A DNA stretch of 64,000 nucleotides from Paenibacillus brasilensis (GTDB taxonomy: Bacteria; Bacillota; Bacilli; Paenibacillales; Paenibacillaceae), in assembly GCF_009363115.1 (NCBI RefSeq), contig NZ_CP045298.1, forward strand, positions 62,001-126,000, read 5' to 3'. Shown one piece after another: positions 1 through 8,177 of this stretch. The notes under the pieces are model-generated. The model was given only the letters and a program-made list of their open reading frames with translations. It made no database searches and had not been told where the DNA came from. Position 1 is the stretch's first letter. Each line of letters opens with the position of its first letter. A program made the position numbers and the translations under genes.

Positions 1-7
1 GAACCCT

Positions 8-154
8 TCACAACAAGCCCTCCCCCAAAATATTAAAATTTCCCGCATCATTGGCATGAATGATTACGCTTTCTAAAAAAAAAATAAAAGTAACTCCTTC
101 TGCTGATCTCTTTACCAACTTAACCTTTGCATTTTCATCAAGTCCAACAAACAT
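8..154 (-). other. Possible 48-codon ORF, probably not a gene
   Basis: An ATG at 154 opens 48 codons ending in TGA at 8-10. A good promoter lies just upstream (-35 at 226-231, -10 at 203-208), but no Shine-Dalgarno sequence precedes the ATG, the frame contains a long run of T, and the translation matches no family I recognise. It could be a small peptide, the leader of a gene beyond the left edge, or chance. The rest of the first 250 bases is AT-rich and shows nothing else. Confidence 0.15.
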
Positions 155-202
155 TTGATTAATATAAACATTAATAATTAAACAAAGTTATTTTACACGT
201 TT

Positions 203-231
203 AATATATTTTATTGTCTACTATTTGTCAA
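203..231 (-). promoter_or_regulatory. Sigma-A-type promoter reading toward the left edge
   Basis: On the minus strand TTGACA (226-231) is followed after 17 bases by TATATT (203-208), close to the vegetative consensus. The transcript would leave the window; its gene is not visible. Confidence 0.5.
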
Positions 232-256
232 TCTTAAGCAAAAGGTTCAATCAAAC

Positions 257-283
257 CAAAAAGCCTGCCATTAAGGCAGACTG
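257..283 (-). terminator. Terminator of the DUF6171-type gene
   Basis: On the minus strand a short stem (TCTGCC pairing with GGCAGG around a TTAAT loop) is followed by TTTTT. It lies about 20 bases past the stop of the gene at 306-584. Confidence 0.6.
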
Positions 284-305
284 GGATGTGATTGCTTTTA
301 TTCGA

Positions 306-584
306 TTAGGCTGTTCCTTGCCAGCGTGAACCACTGTAACTGGGACAGCTTTGCGTGGCTGCCAGGGCACGTACACGGACAATGCTTCCGCTAATGCCGC
401 ATGTATGCCCAGCCATTAAATCTTTACATTGTGAGCAGGCCAACAGTCTGGCCTCATACACCTTATCGTTCACACACTCCACTTTGGGTCTCATGTTATT
501 TAGAATCCTGGTAATTTGTTCCTCCGATATCGTGATGTCTCTTTCACAGCCCTTACAGGTGCTTGGCACCGTTACATCTTCCAT
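306..584 (-). CDS. DUF6171-type cysteine-rich small protein
   Basis: This 92-aa protein carries two CxxC pairs (C10/C13 and C50/C53) plus C37, C62 and C80, a layout that suggests a small metal-binding, probably zinc, domain. It resembles the uncharacterised DUF6171 proteins of Paenibacillus and Bacillus; no function is known to me. There is no signal peptide or membrane segment, so it should be cytoplasmic. The ATG at 584 follows an AGGAGGG ribosome site at a slightly long spacing of about 10 bases. It appears monocistronic, with its own terminator downstream. Confidence 0.65.
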   Translation of the reverse strand: MEDVTVPSTCKGCERDITISEEQITRILNNMRPKVECVNDKVYEARLLACSQCKDLMAGHTCGISGSIVRVRALAATQSCPSYSGSRWQGTA

Positions 585-675
585 CGTCAGCTTACCCTCC
601 TATCAACAAGGTCCTAAATCAAGCAGTTGATTCCGTATTACTGTTATTATAGTACTTCCCTTATTCCAGCTACCC

Positions 676-1002
676 TTATTTTCGTTCCTGAGGAAGCTTG
701 GCAGCCGCCTCAGATACAACCATGGCCAAGTCCTCGTTTCCGAACATAGATAGTACCCCCAATACCGTATCGAGCGGAATATCGCCCGCTTCTTCACGCG
801 ATACAGTCAGCTTGCGTACTCGTAGCAGACGCTCGTTGCTATCCTGCTGCGGATACGCTACACGATATAATTCCTCCGGCTCCAGCCCATGATTGATGCA
901 CCATTGCGCAAACACCAGAATCATCATGTCCTCTTCCTGCTTATAATTTTCGATGATGGCTTCCTCTAGCTGCTTACCACGGTTATCCTCTACCATTTCC
1001 AT
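676..1002 (-). CDS. Conserved hypothetical protein, 108 aa
   Basis: I do not recognise this family. The protein is acidic, soluble and probably largely helical, with no signal peptide, transmembrane segment or catalytic motif. The ATG at 1002 has a strong AAGGAG site seven bases upstream, and the codon use is ordinary, so the gene looks real. It lies 73 bases after the Gfo/Idh/MocA gene on the same strand with no terminator between, so the two may be cotranscribed. The function cannot be inferred from this. Confidence 0.55.
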   Translation of the reverse strand: MEMVEDNRGKQLEEAIIENYKQEEDMMILVFAQWCINHGLEPEELYRVAYPQQDSNERLLRVRKLTVSREEAGDIPLDTVLGVLSMFGNEDLAMVVSEAAAKLPQERK

Positions 1003-1075
1003 TCATTTCTCCTTCAGCCTGTTTCTTGATGTCTGGATCGTTATGATCGTTGCTTTTCGCTCAGTCAGTTTGGCA

Positions 1076-2020
1076 TTAGTCATTCAGATGACTAATCAGT
1101 TCGTCTGCCAACATATGGCTTTCCAGCACCTTTCCAGCACTGATAGCGCACTCCTCCGGACGATGAATATGCTCCAGAAAATGGTTCACGACTCCGCTGA
1201 AGCCCCGTCTTTCCAAAATCGTGTCCCAGCTTCCGAAAATTTGCGTTAGTGGCAGCTTGCTTTTTTCCATAAAAACAGCCTGTTCCATATTGGTTACTTC
1301 AACAGATCGACCTGCCCCATGCAGCTCCAGTCTCTCTATGTCAGCCCCTGCCTGTCTGTTCATACTATAGCTGCCGAAGGCATTTCCCAAACGTACGGAA
1401 CCGAACGAAGTGTCCATGTATCCTTCGTTCGTCGTATCCAGTTTACTGTGCAGCAGCTCATAATCATCGCCGCCCAGCCATAATAGCAAATCAAGCATAT
1501 GAATCAAATCATCATAAACCGTCTGTTCCGCAGGTCTTCGATCATATCCCGTTCGGTGTTTAATAGCCGCACATTGACTGAAACCACCCACTTCCTCCAG
1601 CCACGCTTTAGCAGCTGCATATTGCGGAGCAAAGCGTCGGTTAAAGCCTACTGCCAACAGCACGGCTTGTGCCTCTGCAAACGCGGTCATCTCCACACTT
1701 TGACGAACATCATAGGACAACGGTTTATCTACATACACCGCAATTCCTTTTTCAATACACGCCATAACCAGATCAAAATGAGCTTCCGTCGCAGCATGTA
1801 TAAATACAGCTTCCGGCTCCCACGCCAGCAGCTCCTTTACATCTGTTGTCCCTCTCGGTAGCCTGTATTGCTCCATAATAGAATTAACCGGCTCTTGCGA
1901 ACGGTTCATGACACCTATAATGTCTACACCTTCGTGCGCAGCCAGCAAGGGCAAATATACCTTGCGTGCAATACCTCCCAGCCCTGCAATGGCCACTCTT
2001 GTTTTCGTCTGCTTGTTCAT
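1076..2020 (-). CDS. Gfo/Idh/MocA family oxidoreductase
   Basis: This 314-aa protein opens with a Rossmann NAD(P)-binding motif (AGLGGIARKVYLP, residues 10-22) and has the family signature YVDKPLS near residue 137, whose lysine is a conserved active-site residue. The C-terminal half is the alpha/beta substrate domain. Family members oxidise or reduce sugars, inositols and related compounds; the substrate cannot be told here and no sugar-catabolic genes lie nearby. The ATG at 2020 has an AGAGGTGAC site. The terC terminator at 2089-2135 separates it from terC upstream, so it should have its own promoter. Confidence 0.85.
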   Translation of the reverse strand: MNKQTKTRVAIAGLGGIARKVYLPLLAAHEGVDIIGVMNRSQEPVNSIMEQYRLPRGTTDVKELLAWEPEAVFIHAATEAHFDLVMACIEKGIAVYVDKPLSYDVRQSVEMTAFAEAQAVLLAVGFNRRFAPQYAAAKAWLEEVGGFSQCAAIKHRTGYDRRPAEQTVYDDLIHMLDLLLWLGGDDYELLHSKLDTTNEGYMDTSFGSVRLGNAFGSYSMNRQAGADIERLELHGAGRSVEVTNMEQAVFMEKSKLPLTQIFGSWDTILERRGFSGVVNHFLEHIHRPEECAISAGKVLESHMLADELISHLND

Positions 2021-2088
2021 ACCGTTGTCACCTCTTATTACTCATTTCATCTGTTGTCTAGTTTACATGGAAGTCTGCTGACAAGCAA

Positions 2089-2135
2089 AGAAAAAGAGAC
2101 TGCTCCAGTCCAGTTGGACTTAACGGAACAGCCTC
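2089..2135 (-). terminator. terC terminator
   Basis: On the minus strand GAGGCTGTTCC pairs with GGAGCAGTCTC, enclosing an inner AGTCCA/TGGACT hairpin, and is followed by TTTTTC. It begins 14 bases past the terC stop. Confidence 0.75.
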
Positions 2136-2148
2136 GATGCAAGAATGC

Positions 2149-2838
2149 TTAAGCATGAAGCGCTTGTTGTTTTGTTTTCTCCGATTTTATCTTTTTAACA
2201 CGCATCCCAATGGCAACAACCAGCACAACAATCAGAGCTTCAAAGCCGTATTTAACGACCCCATTTGCGAACCAATGTGCAATTAACGGCTCGGCCACCA
2301 CCATTTTGGCAGCGGTGTAAGCCAAAACAGCAGCACCAATTGTAATGACGACCGGGTAACGTTCTGTCAGTTTCAAGATAATCGTACTTCCCCATACCAT
2401 GATTGGGACGGAGATCGCCAGACCGAGAATAACGAGCAGCATATCTCCATGAGCCGCTCCCGCTACAGCAAGTACATTGTCCAGTCCCATCATCGTATCC
2501 GCAATAATAATAGTGCGGATCGCTGCCCACATTTGATTGGTTGCTGAAATTTCGTGCTTCTTTTCTTCAACCAGCAGTTTGTAGGCGATATAGATGAGCG
2601 CAAGTCCCCCGATTAATCGCAAGCCATAAATTTGCAGTAAATACGTGACCAATACTGTAGCAATCACACGAATGATGACTGCGCCGATCGTTCCCCAAAT
2701 AATGACCTTCTTTTGGTTGGCCTTGTCAACATTGCGAGCTGCCAAGCCAATTACGATCGCATTATCACCAGCAAGCACTAGATCAATAATAATAATGGAC
2801 AATAATGCGGTTAAAAACTCGATTGACAAAAAATCCAT
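2149..2838 (-). CDS. TerC family membrane protein, probable Mn2+ exporter
   Basis: This 229-aa integral membrane protein has about seven hydrophobic segments. It carries the TerC family signatures DLVLAGDNAIVI near residues 20-31 and GLDNVLAVAG near 118-127, whose acidic residues lie in the membrane and are thought to bind metal. It is close in size to the YjbE/YkoY group. In B. subtilis TerC proteins of the YkoY type are linked to manganese export and metallation of exported enzymes. The yybP-ykoY riboswitch directly upstream makes the manganese role much more likely. The ATG at 2838 has a GAAGGTGGGAG site. Confidence 0.88.
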   Translation of the reverse strand: MDFLSIEFLTALLSIIIIDLVLAGDNAIVIGLAARNVDKANQKKVIIWGTIGAVIIRVIATVLVTYLLQIYGLRLIGGLALIYIAYKLLVEEKKHEISATNQMWAAIRTIIIADTMMGLDNVLAVAGAAHGDMLLVILGLAISVPIMVWGSTIILKLTERYPVVITIGAAVLAYTAAKMVVAEPLIAHWFANGVVKYGFEALIVVLVVAIGMRVKKIKSEKTKQQALHA

Positions 2839-2898
2839 ACGTTTCTCCCACCTTCTTTATTTATTTGTTATACTTTAAATAGTTCAGCGCTTTATACT

Positions 2899-2937
2899 AA
2901 AAAAGCGCCTCTTCACGGAAAACCGGAAATGGCGCTT
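2899..2937 (-). terminator. Second terminator in the terC leader
   Basis: On the minus strand AAGCGCC pairs with GGCGCTT across a 21-base loop and runs into TTTTTT. It lies about 60 bases downstream of the riboswitch terminator and still upstream of terC, so transcripts must read through two hairpins before reaching the gene. Confidence 0.6.
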
Positions 2938-2953
2938 GACCCAAATTTAGCAT

Positions 2954-3000
2954 CAAAAAAAGACCATTTACCCGGATTCCGAAAATCCTGGCAAAGGTCT
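2954..3000 (-). terminator. Riboswitch expression-platform terminator
   Basis: On the minus strand AGACCTTTGCC followed by AGGATTTT pairs with AATCC and GGGTAAATGGTCT, and is followed by seven Ts. The 5' arm is the 3' conserved strand of the aptamer (AGACCUUUGCC), so aptamer and terminator are mutually exclusive. That fits an ON switch: Mn2+-bound aptamer, no terminator. Confidence 0.82.
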
Positions 3001-3095
3001 CGCTTACAACATAACGTTGCCAATAAAGCCGGGGATTTACAATCCCGTAATGACGACTTTACTCGTTGAGCTACTCCCCTCTGGGAACTATTCTG
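2990..3095 (-). promoter_or_regulatory. yybP-ykoY (Mn2+) riboswitch aptamer
   Basis: The minus strand has the two hallmark sequences of this class: GGGGAGUAGC at 3080-3071 and GCGAGACCUUUGCC at 3003-2990, separated by a variable stem. Known members bind Mn2+ and control exporters such as MntP and TerC/YkoY. The next gene on this strand is terC (start 2838), and the TVP38-like gene at 3189 is on the other strand, so the target is clear. The promoter should lie near 3100-3180 and is not obvious by eye. Confidence 0.9.
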
Positions 3096-3188
3096 TTAGT
3101 GGCAGTATAGCACACATTGTTGGGAATGTGAACCCTATTTTTTGGTATGAGCGATAAGCCAAACAGAGATAATGAAAGAGGTATGTAA

Positions 3189-3806
3189 ATGAAAAAATGG
3201 CTATTCGCTGCGGCCTATGTTTCGCTGCTCTGCATCGCGTTTATCTACAGATATGATTGGCTTGCTTGGGCAGACAAGCAAACCTCCTTCCCGGCTTTGC
3301 TGCTAATTTCATTTTTATTCGCGTTAATTCCTTTCGTGCCTTACAAGCTAATTATCGCTTCCATTGCTTACGCAGTTGGTGCCTGGCAAGGCGCTCTGAT
3401 CTGCTGGCTTGGCACTACCTTGGCTGCACTGGTCGTTTACGGTGCGGTACGTACCCTGTTGCGTGACAAAGGGCGGGAGTATCTGGAGCGGGTTCCCGCG
3501 TTGGAACGCTTGAACCAGGTCATGGAACGGAAGCCTTTTACCGCTGTTCTGCTGGCTCGCCTGATTCCGGTCATCCCGCAGGCGGCTGTAAATGTATACG
3601 CCGGAGTAGCGGGATTTCCGTTTTGGAGCTTTCTGCTAGGGACAGCTATTGGCAAGCTGCCCGCAATTGCCGTATACGCTTATGCAGGCAGCGCCATTGC
3701 GGAACATCCGATCACCGGCTTGGTCATTTTGCTGTTGTATACTGTGCTGCTGGGCGGCTTTTTTGTACTGTACCGAAAAAGACTTCAACGTGCCAGCAAA
3801 ACATAA
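3189..3806 (+). CDS. TVP38/TMEM64 (DedA-like) membrane protein
   Basis: This 205-aa protein has about five hydrophobic segments and the VTT/DedA-like core, including the re-entrant-loop region LLARLIPVIPQAAVN (about residues 121-135) and the preceding FVPYKLIIASIAYAVGA stretch. Relatives are thought to be lipid scramblases or flippases, or to support membrane homeostasis; the substrate here is unknown. The ATG at 3189 is preceded by GAAAGAGG. The gene is divergent from terC and ends 181 bases before msrAB with no convincing terminator. Confidence 0.8.
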   Translation: MKKWLFAAAYVSLLCIAFIYRYDWLAWADKQTSFPALLLISFLFALIPFVPYKLIIASIAYAVGAWQGALICWLGTTLAALVVYGAVRTLLRDKGREYLERVPALERLNQVMERKPFTAVLLARLIPVIPQAAVNVYAGVAGFPFWSFLLGTAIGKLPAIAVYAYAGSAIAEHPITGLVILLLYTVLLGGFFVLYRKRLQRASKT

Positions 3807-3899
3807 CCTTGCGGGTTGGCCTCCAAATCCGTCAGATTGTAAAGTATGGCATTCGAAGACAAGGATCGTTGCCAAACCGATCCGTTCTTTGATAGTTCG

Positions 3900-3928
3900 T
3901 TGGATTTTGCGAAAATGTCATATATAAT
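3900..3928 (+). promoter_or_regulatory. msrAB promoter
   Basis: TTGGAT (3900-3905), a 17-base spacer and a perfect TATAAT (3923-3928) form a sigma-A-type promoter about 60 bases before the msrAB start. Two copies of CTATTTAAA follow at 3940-3948 and 3955-3963, in the transcribed leader. Confidence 0.7.
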
Positions 3929-3987
3929 TTAATTGTAAGCTATTTAAATAACAACTATTTAAACATACTCAGATTGGAGTGACAAAT

Positions 3988-4959
3988 ATGAGCACCAACA
4001 ATCCAAATACAATGGAAAAGGCAACTTTTGCAGGCGGCTGCTTCTGGTGTATGGTTTCCCCTTTCGAGGAGCTGCCCGGCATTTTAAAGGTTAGATCTGG
4101 CTATACAGGAGGACATACAGAAAATCCTACCTATGAAGAGGTATGCTCTGAAACCACGGGACATGTTGAAGTAGTACAGATTACATTTGATCCACACGTT
4201 TTCGCGTATGAAAAACTGTTGGAGCTCTTCTGGCAGCAAATTGACCCGACAGATGAAGGAGGACAATTCCACGATAGAGGCTCGTCCTACCAAACGGCTA
4301 TTTTCTATCATAATGAAGAGCAACGAATCAAAGCAGAAGCCTCCAAAGAAGCCCTGGCTCAAAGTGGCCGCTTTAACAAGCCTATTGCTACACCCATCCT
4401 GCCTGCGGCAGCTTTTTATGAAGCAGAAGAATATCATCAGGACTACCATAAGAAAAATCCCGCTCATTACAAGCGCTACCGCAAGGGCTCAGGCCGCGAA
4501 GATTTTATCGAGCAGAATTGGTCCAACAAGATTGATAAATCTGCTCTTAAAGATCGGCTGACCCCTATTCAATACGAAGTAACACAAAAAAATGCGACCG
4601 AACGTCCTTTTCAAAATGAGTTTTGGGATCATGAGGGTGAAGGTATTTACGTGGATATCGTATCAGGAGAACCCTTATTCAGTTCGCTGGACAAATATGA
4701 TGCAGGCTGCGGTTGGCCCAGCTTTACCCGCCCCTTGCGCAGCTACAGCATTAAAGAAAAAAGCGATCTTAGCCATTTTATGATCCGTACGGAGGTTCGT
4801 AGTCGTGAAGCAGATTCCCATTTAGGACATGTATTCGATGATGGGCCTGGTCCTGAGGGTCTCCGCTATTGCATCAATTCTGCCGCACTCCGCTTTGTTT
4901 CTCTAGAGGACTTGGAGAGTGAAGGGTATGGAGCCTATAAGTCATTGTTTGAAAAGTAA
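3988..4959 (+). CDS. msrAB: Fused peptide-methionine sulfoxide reductase MsrA-MsrB
   Basis: This 323-aa fusion repairs both epimers of methionine sulfoxide. The N-terminal MsrA domain has GGCFWC with catalytic C18; the C-terminal MsrB domain has CGWPSF and the catalytic cysteine C295 within [11 protein letters not shown]. There is no signal peptide, so it should act in the cytoplasm with thioredoxin as reductant. In B. subtilis msrA and msrB are adjacent but separate genes; here they form one frame. I prefer the ATG at 3988, eight bases after GGAG; an in-frame GTG at 3979 overlaps that ribosome site. It has its own promoter and a strong terminator. Confidence 0.95.
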   Translation: MSTNNPNTMEKATFAGGCFWCMVSPFEELPGILKVRSGYTGGHTENPTYEEVCSETTGHVEVVQITFDPHVFAYEKLLELFWQQIDPTDEGGQFHDRGSSYQTAIFYHNEEQRIKAEASKEALAQSGRFNKPIATPILPAAAFYEAEEYHQDYHKKNPAHYKRYRKGSGREDFIEQNWSNKIDKSALKDRLTPIQYEVTQKNATERPFQNEFWDHEGEGIYVDIVSGEPLFSSLDKYDAGCGWPSFTRPLRSYSIKEKSDLSHFMIRTEVRSREADSHLGHVFDDGPGPEGLRYCINSAALRFVSLEDLESEGYGAYKSLFEK

Positions 4960-4990
4960 GTGATCCACATAAGCTACTTTAGCATCTTAG

Positions 4991-5037
4991 GCTGGCCCAA
5001 GGCATCTTTAACAGATGACCTCGGGTCAGCTTTTTTT
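4991..5037 (+). terminator. msrAB terminator
   Basis: GCTGGCCCAAGGCATCT pairs almost completely with AGATGACCTCGGGTCAGC across a short TTAAC loop and ends in TTTTTTT. Confidence 0.9.
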
Positions 5038-5059
5038 GATATACAGACATCATGACACC

Positions 5060-5863
5060 TTAGCCCATAACCCATCCAAGCCAAATGGCTAATGGTACCA
5101 GTAACAATTGTGCAAGCAAGGTACCTGCCAAACGCGAGATGATCATCCAGCCGTACATACTGTTCATCCGATTTAAAGACAGTTCGCCACGCAACGTTTT
5201 TTCAGACAAAACGGCCAATCGAGGATCAATTAACAGGGTCAATAGTACTGTTGCCACGCCGTTGATTAGACCTGACGACATGGACATTGCCGTACCTTGA
5301 GCCGGCCAGAGGAATGATGCGTATAAGGCTGATACCACCCCGGTCGTATAAATTGCGGTAACCGTCATATTCAGAACAATAAGACGCTTGGGTATTACTC
5401 CGCTCAACAGTGAGGTAAGCATAGACCAGGTAGGACGTTTTATATAGTAGCCCGCATGCTTCCAGCGATTTCGCAGCATGAAATGACGCAACAAAGCCGG
5501 AATAGATCCAGTATGCTCCAAATGTACAATCCATCTGGCTGACATACGTACAACCGTTGGATACACCAATATAGCGAGCACTGTTCCAACCGTTGCTGCC
5601 AATAACACCCCGTGCATATGCAGCTCCAGTCTGATATCTGCTCCGCCCATTCGTGCCGCGGCTTTAGCCTGATCGACCATTCCTCCCAGCAAAGGTCCCT
5701 GCGCCATATTGGAGGTACGTGAAATCAAGAGCAGCATCCCCGCTACGGTTAACGCCAGTCCGATTCGGCGTGCTCGCAAGCCTCCAAGCCGTAAGGCATA
5801 AGACAAGCTATCCGTAGTATGTATGATGATGGTAAGTAGAAAAACAAAACCCCAGGCAAGCAA
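5060..5863 (-). CDS. amj: Lipid II flippase Amj
   Basis: This polytopic membrane protein of 267 aa matches the Amj family (formerly DUF2837, YdaH in B. subtilis), including the N-terminal IIHTTDSLSYALRLGG region and the following SRTSNMAQGPLLGG. Amj moves lipid II across the membrane and can replace MurJ. I place the start at the TTG at 5863, eight bases after AAAGGAG; the in-frame GTG at 5872 directly abuts that ribosome site and is unlikely. In B. subtilis amj responds to envelope stress through sigma-M; I see no clear sigma-M promoter here. It is monocistronic. Confidence 0.88.
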   Translation of the reverse strand: MLAWGFVFLLTIIIHTTDSLSYALRLGGLRARRIGLALTVAGMLLLISRTSNMAQGPLLGGMVDQAKAAARMGGADIRLELHMHGVLLAATVGTVLAILVYPTVVRMSARWIVHLEHTGSIPALLRHFMLRNRWKHAGYYIKRPTWSMLTSLLSGVIPKRLIVLNMTVTAIYTTGVVSALYASFLWPAQGTAMSMSSGLINGVATVLLTLLIDPRLAVLSEKTLRGELSLNRMNSMYGWMIISRLAGTLLAQLLLVPLAIWLGWVMG

Positions 5864-6066
5864 CAGCTCCACTCCTTTTCTGGTATTCTACACACCATTA
5901 TACGCTTTTTCTCAAAATACATTTTACAATGTCTTCATTTCTTTGATTTTGTTTATTGAAGCCAGCCGCTTCTTACGATTCTAAGGGACTATTTCAGCAA
6001 TTATTCACGCCCGGAACAGACGTATCCATCTGCTCAGAAGCCTTCCTGACAGTGCTTAGATACAGC

Positions 6067-6114
6067 GAAAGGGTGGTACGTAAGAAGATTCCTCTCCTGA
6101 CGTAACACCCTTTC
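6067..6114 (-). repeat. Inverted repeat after yitT-like gene
   Basis: GAAAGGGTGgtACGT (6067-6081) is mirrored by ACGTaaCACCCTTTC (6100-6114) across an 18-base loop, one base past the stop of the gene at 6116. The minus-strand side lacks a T-run, so it is not a standard intrinsic terminator. It may stabilise the 3' end or bind a protein. The remaining bases between it and amj show nothing. Confidence 0.55.
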
Positions 6115-6115
6115 C

Positions 6116-6820
6116 TTATTGACGAAGGCTGTGGACGACCGGCACTGTTTTTGCAACTACCTTTTTGGCTGGATCAGCCGCAGGCAGTACCCTTTTTACA
6201 GGTCGGTGCAGTTGGAACGTTGTCGTCCATGTAATTATTTTTCCAGCGAGCCACACAGCCAGTATTGTAAACATTGTTTCCTTCACAGGTAGATACAATA
6301 GTGATAATCCCAATACGATGATGTCACTGACGATAAACACATTGCCAATTTTCCATCCGCGCCACTCACTGATCAGCAGGGACAAAATGTCATCGCCCCC
6401 AGTTGCTCCACCGAAGCGCAGTACGATTCCGGCTCCCAAGCCAGTAAGGACTCCACAAAGCAAAGCTGCTATTAGCAAGTTGCCGTGCAGATCTATAACC
6501 AGCGTCGAATATTTCTCGAATCCTGCATAAAACAGGGAAAAGCCGACCGCTCCAATCAGTGCCAGCAGCATGAATCTTCTGCCCTTCAACACCCATGCCA
6601 GCATAATGACGGGGATATCCAGCAATAGCATACTCCACGCCGGGGATATGCCAAAGGCGTAATGTCCCAGCAGGGCCAAGCCTGCAAACCCGCCTTCTGA
6701 CAAATGATTTTGAGCATTAATGTGATAGTACGTAAAAGCTAAAATGCATGTTCCGAGCAGCATGACAACAATCTGCCTTAGTGCTCCATTGTTCACGATA
6801 GATTCGTAAGTTTTCCTCAT
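6116..6820 (-). CDS. YitT family membrane protein
   Basis: This 234-aa protein has an N-terminal block of about five membrane segments and the family motif RFGGATGGDDILSLL around residues 135-149, typical of the YitT/DUF161 group. Longer YitT proteins usually add a C-terminal DUF2179 domain; here a short basic tail of about 35 residues replaces it, so this is the short form. Function is not established. The start is the ATG at 6820 behind GAGGGAG; an upstream in-frame ATG at 6865 has no ribosome site. The gene seems to have an unusually long, structured leader (6821-7104). Confidence 0.82.
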   Translation of the reverse strand: MRKTYESIVNNGALRQIVVMLLGTCILAFTYYHINAQNHLSEGGFAGLALLGHYAFGISPAWSMLLLDIPVIMLAWVLKGRRFMLLALIGAVGFSLFYAGFEKYSTLVIDLHGNLLIAALLCGVLTGLGAGIVLRFGGATGGDDILSLLISEWRGWKIGNVFIVSDIIVLGLSLLYLPVKETMFTILAVWLAGKIITWTTTFQLHRPVKRVLPAADPAKKVVAKTVPVVHSLRQ

Positions 6821-7104
6821 ACAGGCTCCCTCGGTTTCTCGTAAGTTTAATGTGGATGAGCCCACTCTTACGGAAGCAACCGGGTAAAATGTGCCTTGAG
6901 GACTTGGTCCTTCGCATGTACAATCCCCTCTTCCGCAGAGTTGGCTTTCGCAACTTGACGCTACTCCGCGGAAAAGCTAAGTATAAGACAGATCAAATCG
7001 TTTCCAAATCGTCCTTTGGGGAAGTATCCTTCGGGGACACATGGTATCCTGATCCTTTCTTTTGTGGAATAAACTCCGACATTTCTGTGGTACATGTAAT
7101 TCTA
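6821..7104 (-). promoter_or_regulatory. Long structured leader of the YitT-family gene
   Basis: From the TATAAT at 7111-7116 the message would run about 280 bases before the ATG, with no ORF worth calling. It contains several possible hairpins: TTCCGC/GCGGAA enclosing GAG/CTC and GTTG-GAAAG-CAAC (about 6931-6974), GTCC/GGAC around GAAGgataCTTC (about 7008-7037), and a repeated AAATCGT block. I could not fit it to any riboswitch class I know. It may be a cis-acting RNA. Confidence 0.4.
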
Positions 7105-7110
7105 TTAATC

Positions 7111-7140
7111 ATTATACCACACCTTACCACCTGCTAAACA
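7111..7140 (-). promoter_or_regulatory. Putative promoter of the YitT-family gene
   Basis: On the minus strand a perfect TATAAT (7116-7111) is preceded after 18 bases by TGTTTA (7140-7135), a poor -35 element. A weak -35 with tandem repeats just upstream suggests activator dependence. Confidence 0.45.
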
Positions 7141-7171
7141 GCTTGCTTTTTATGGCTGCACCATATTTTTC

Positions 7172-7206
7172 ATTGTATGTGCGAGCATGATTTATTGTAT
7201 GTGCGA
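7172..7206. repeat. 13-base tandem direct repeats
   Basis: ATTGTATGTGCGA occurs at 7172-7184 and again at 7194-7206, exactly 22 bases apart (two helical turns). They sit 32-66 bases upstream of the weak -35 of the YitT-family promoter and 81 bases past the end of the EamA gene. The spacing suggests a dimeric activator or repressor site. Confidence 0.5.
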
Positions 7207-7286
7207 ATTACCGCATTATTACCGAAAGTTTGGCGAATGCATATATAATATATACTTCCGGGTGTTTTTAGCCGTTTACAGCGGTA

Positions 7287-8177
7287 TTATCCAGCTAATT
7301 TGACTGTTCTACGCTGGTTGGCCATAAATACACCTCCCAGGATAAGGACTAGCCCGGTCAGAACATTCCACCCGATATGCTCATTCAGCAGCAAAAATCC
7401 CCATACAATAGCGCTCACTGGTACAAAATAAGTGACCGAAGAAGCAAATTCCGCACTTCCTCGCAAAATCATATAGTTGAACAAAATATATGCTACTCCT
7501 GATCCCAGAACTCCTAGTCCTACGAGGGAACCAAACACACTGGGAACAAAAACAATCGACAGATCAGGTCTCTCTACAATTGTCATCATGATGCCACCCC
7601 CAACTGCCGCACCAAACAGTGTCGCAAAGGTAGCCTGGTACATAGACAGATTGGAGAGAAAGCGCTTGGAAAGCTGCGTTCCAAATCCATAGCAGAGAGT
7701 CGCAAGCAGCATACAGCCAAAACCTACAGGATCAACAGAAATAATGGATGCAGGATTAATACCCAGCAAAATAATAATCCCCACAAAGGCGAGACACATT
7801 CCTAACCACTGCAGCCGACGAAATATAGCTCCGAAAAAGACAAGCCCCACCAGCATCGTCCAAATAGGCGTTGTAGCATTCAATACCGAAGCCATGCTGC
7901 TTGCTATTCTGGTCTCACTAAAGCCGATCAAAGTCCATGGTAAAACCATATTGACCAAGGCTACCAGAATAACGGATTTCCACGGAATGCGTTTAATTTT
8001 AAATGGCAAGCGCATAAACAGCATCAACAAGACAATAAAAATAAGTCCAAAGCTGGAACGGAGAAATACAATGGTCCATGGTCCTACTTGATGCAGCAGC
8101 AACACCTTAATAAACAGAAACGAACCACCCCAAATAAGACTCAGTAGTAATAACGCCGCATACAACGAACGTGACAA
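7287..8177 (-). CDS. EamA/DMT family transporter
   Basis: This 296-aa protein has ten predicted membrane segments in two EamA repeats, as usual for drug/metabolite exporters of the RhaT/YdcZ type. The first repeat starts with SLIWGGSFLFIKV and the second contains the conserved ATLFGAAVGGG region. The substrate cannot be told. The start is a TTG at 8177 placed eight bases after GAAGG; no better ATG is available. It stands alone, with no clear terminator. Confidence 0.85.
   Translation of the reverse strand: MSRSLYAALLLLSLIWGGSFLFIKVLLLHQVGPWTIVFLRSSFGLIFIVLLMLFMRLPFKIKRIPWKSVILVALVNMVLPWTLIGFSETRIASSMASVLNATTPIWTMLVGLVFFGAIFRRLQWLGMCLAFVGIIILLGINPASIISVDPVGFGCMLLATLCYGFGTQLSKRFLSNLSMYQATFATLFGAAVGGGIMMTIVERPDLSIVFVPSVFGSLVGLGVLGSGVAYILFNYMILRGSAEFASSVTYFVPVSAIVWGFLLLNEHIGWNVLTGLVLILGGVFMANQRRTVKLAG

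Noticed and set aside
8..154. 48-codon minus-strand ORF after a good promoter
   Set aside because: No ribosome site, low-complexity sequence and no family match; kept only as a low-confidence entry.
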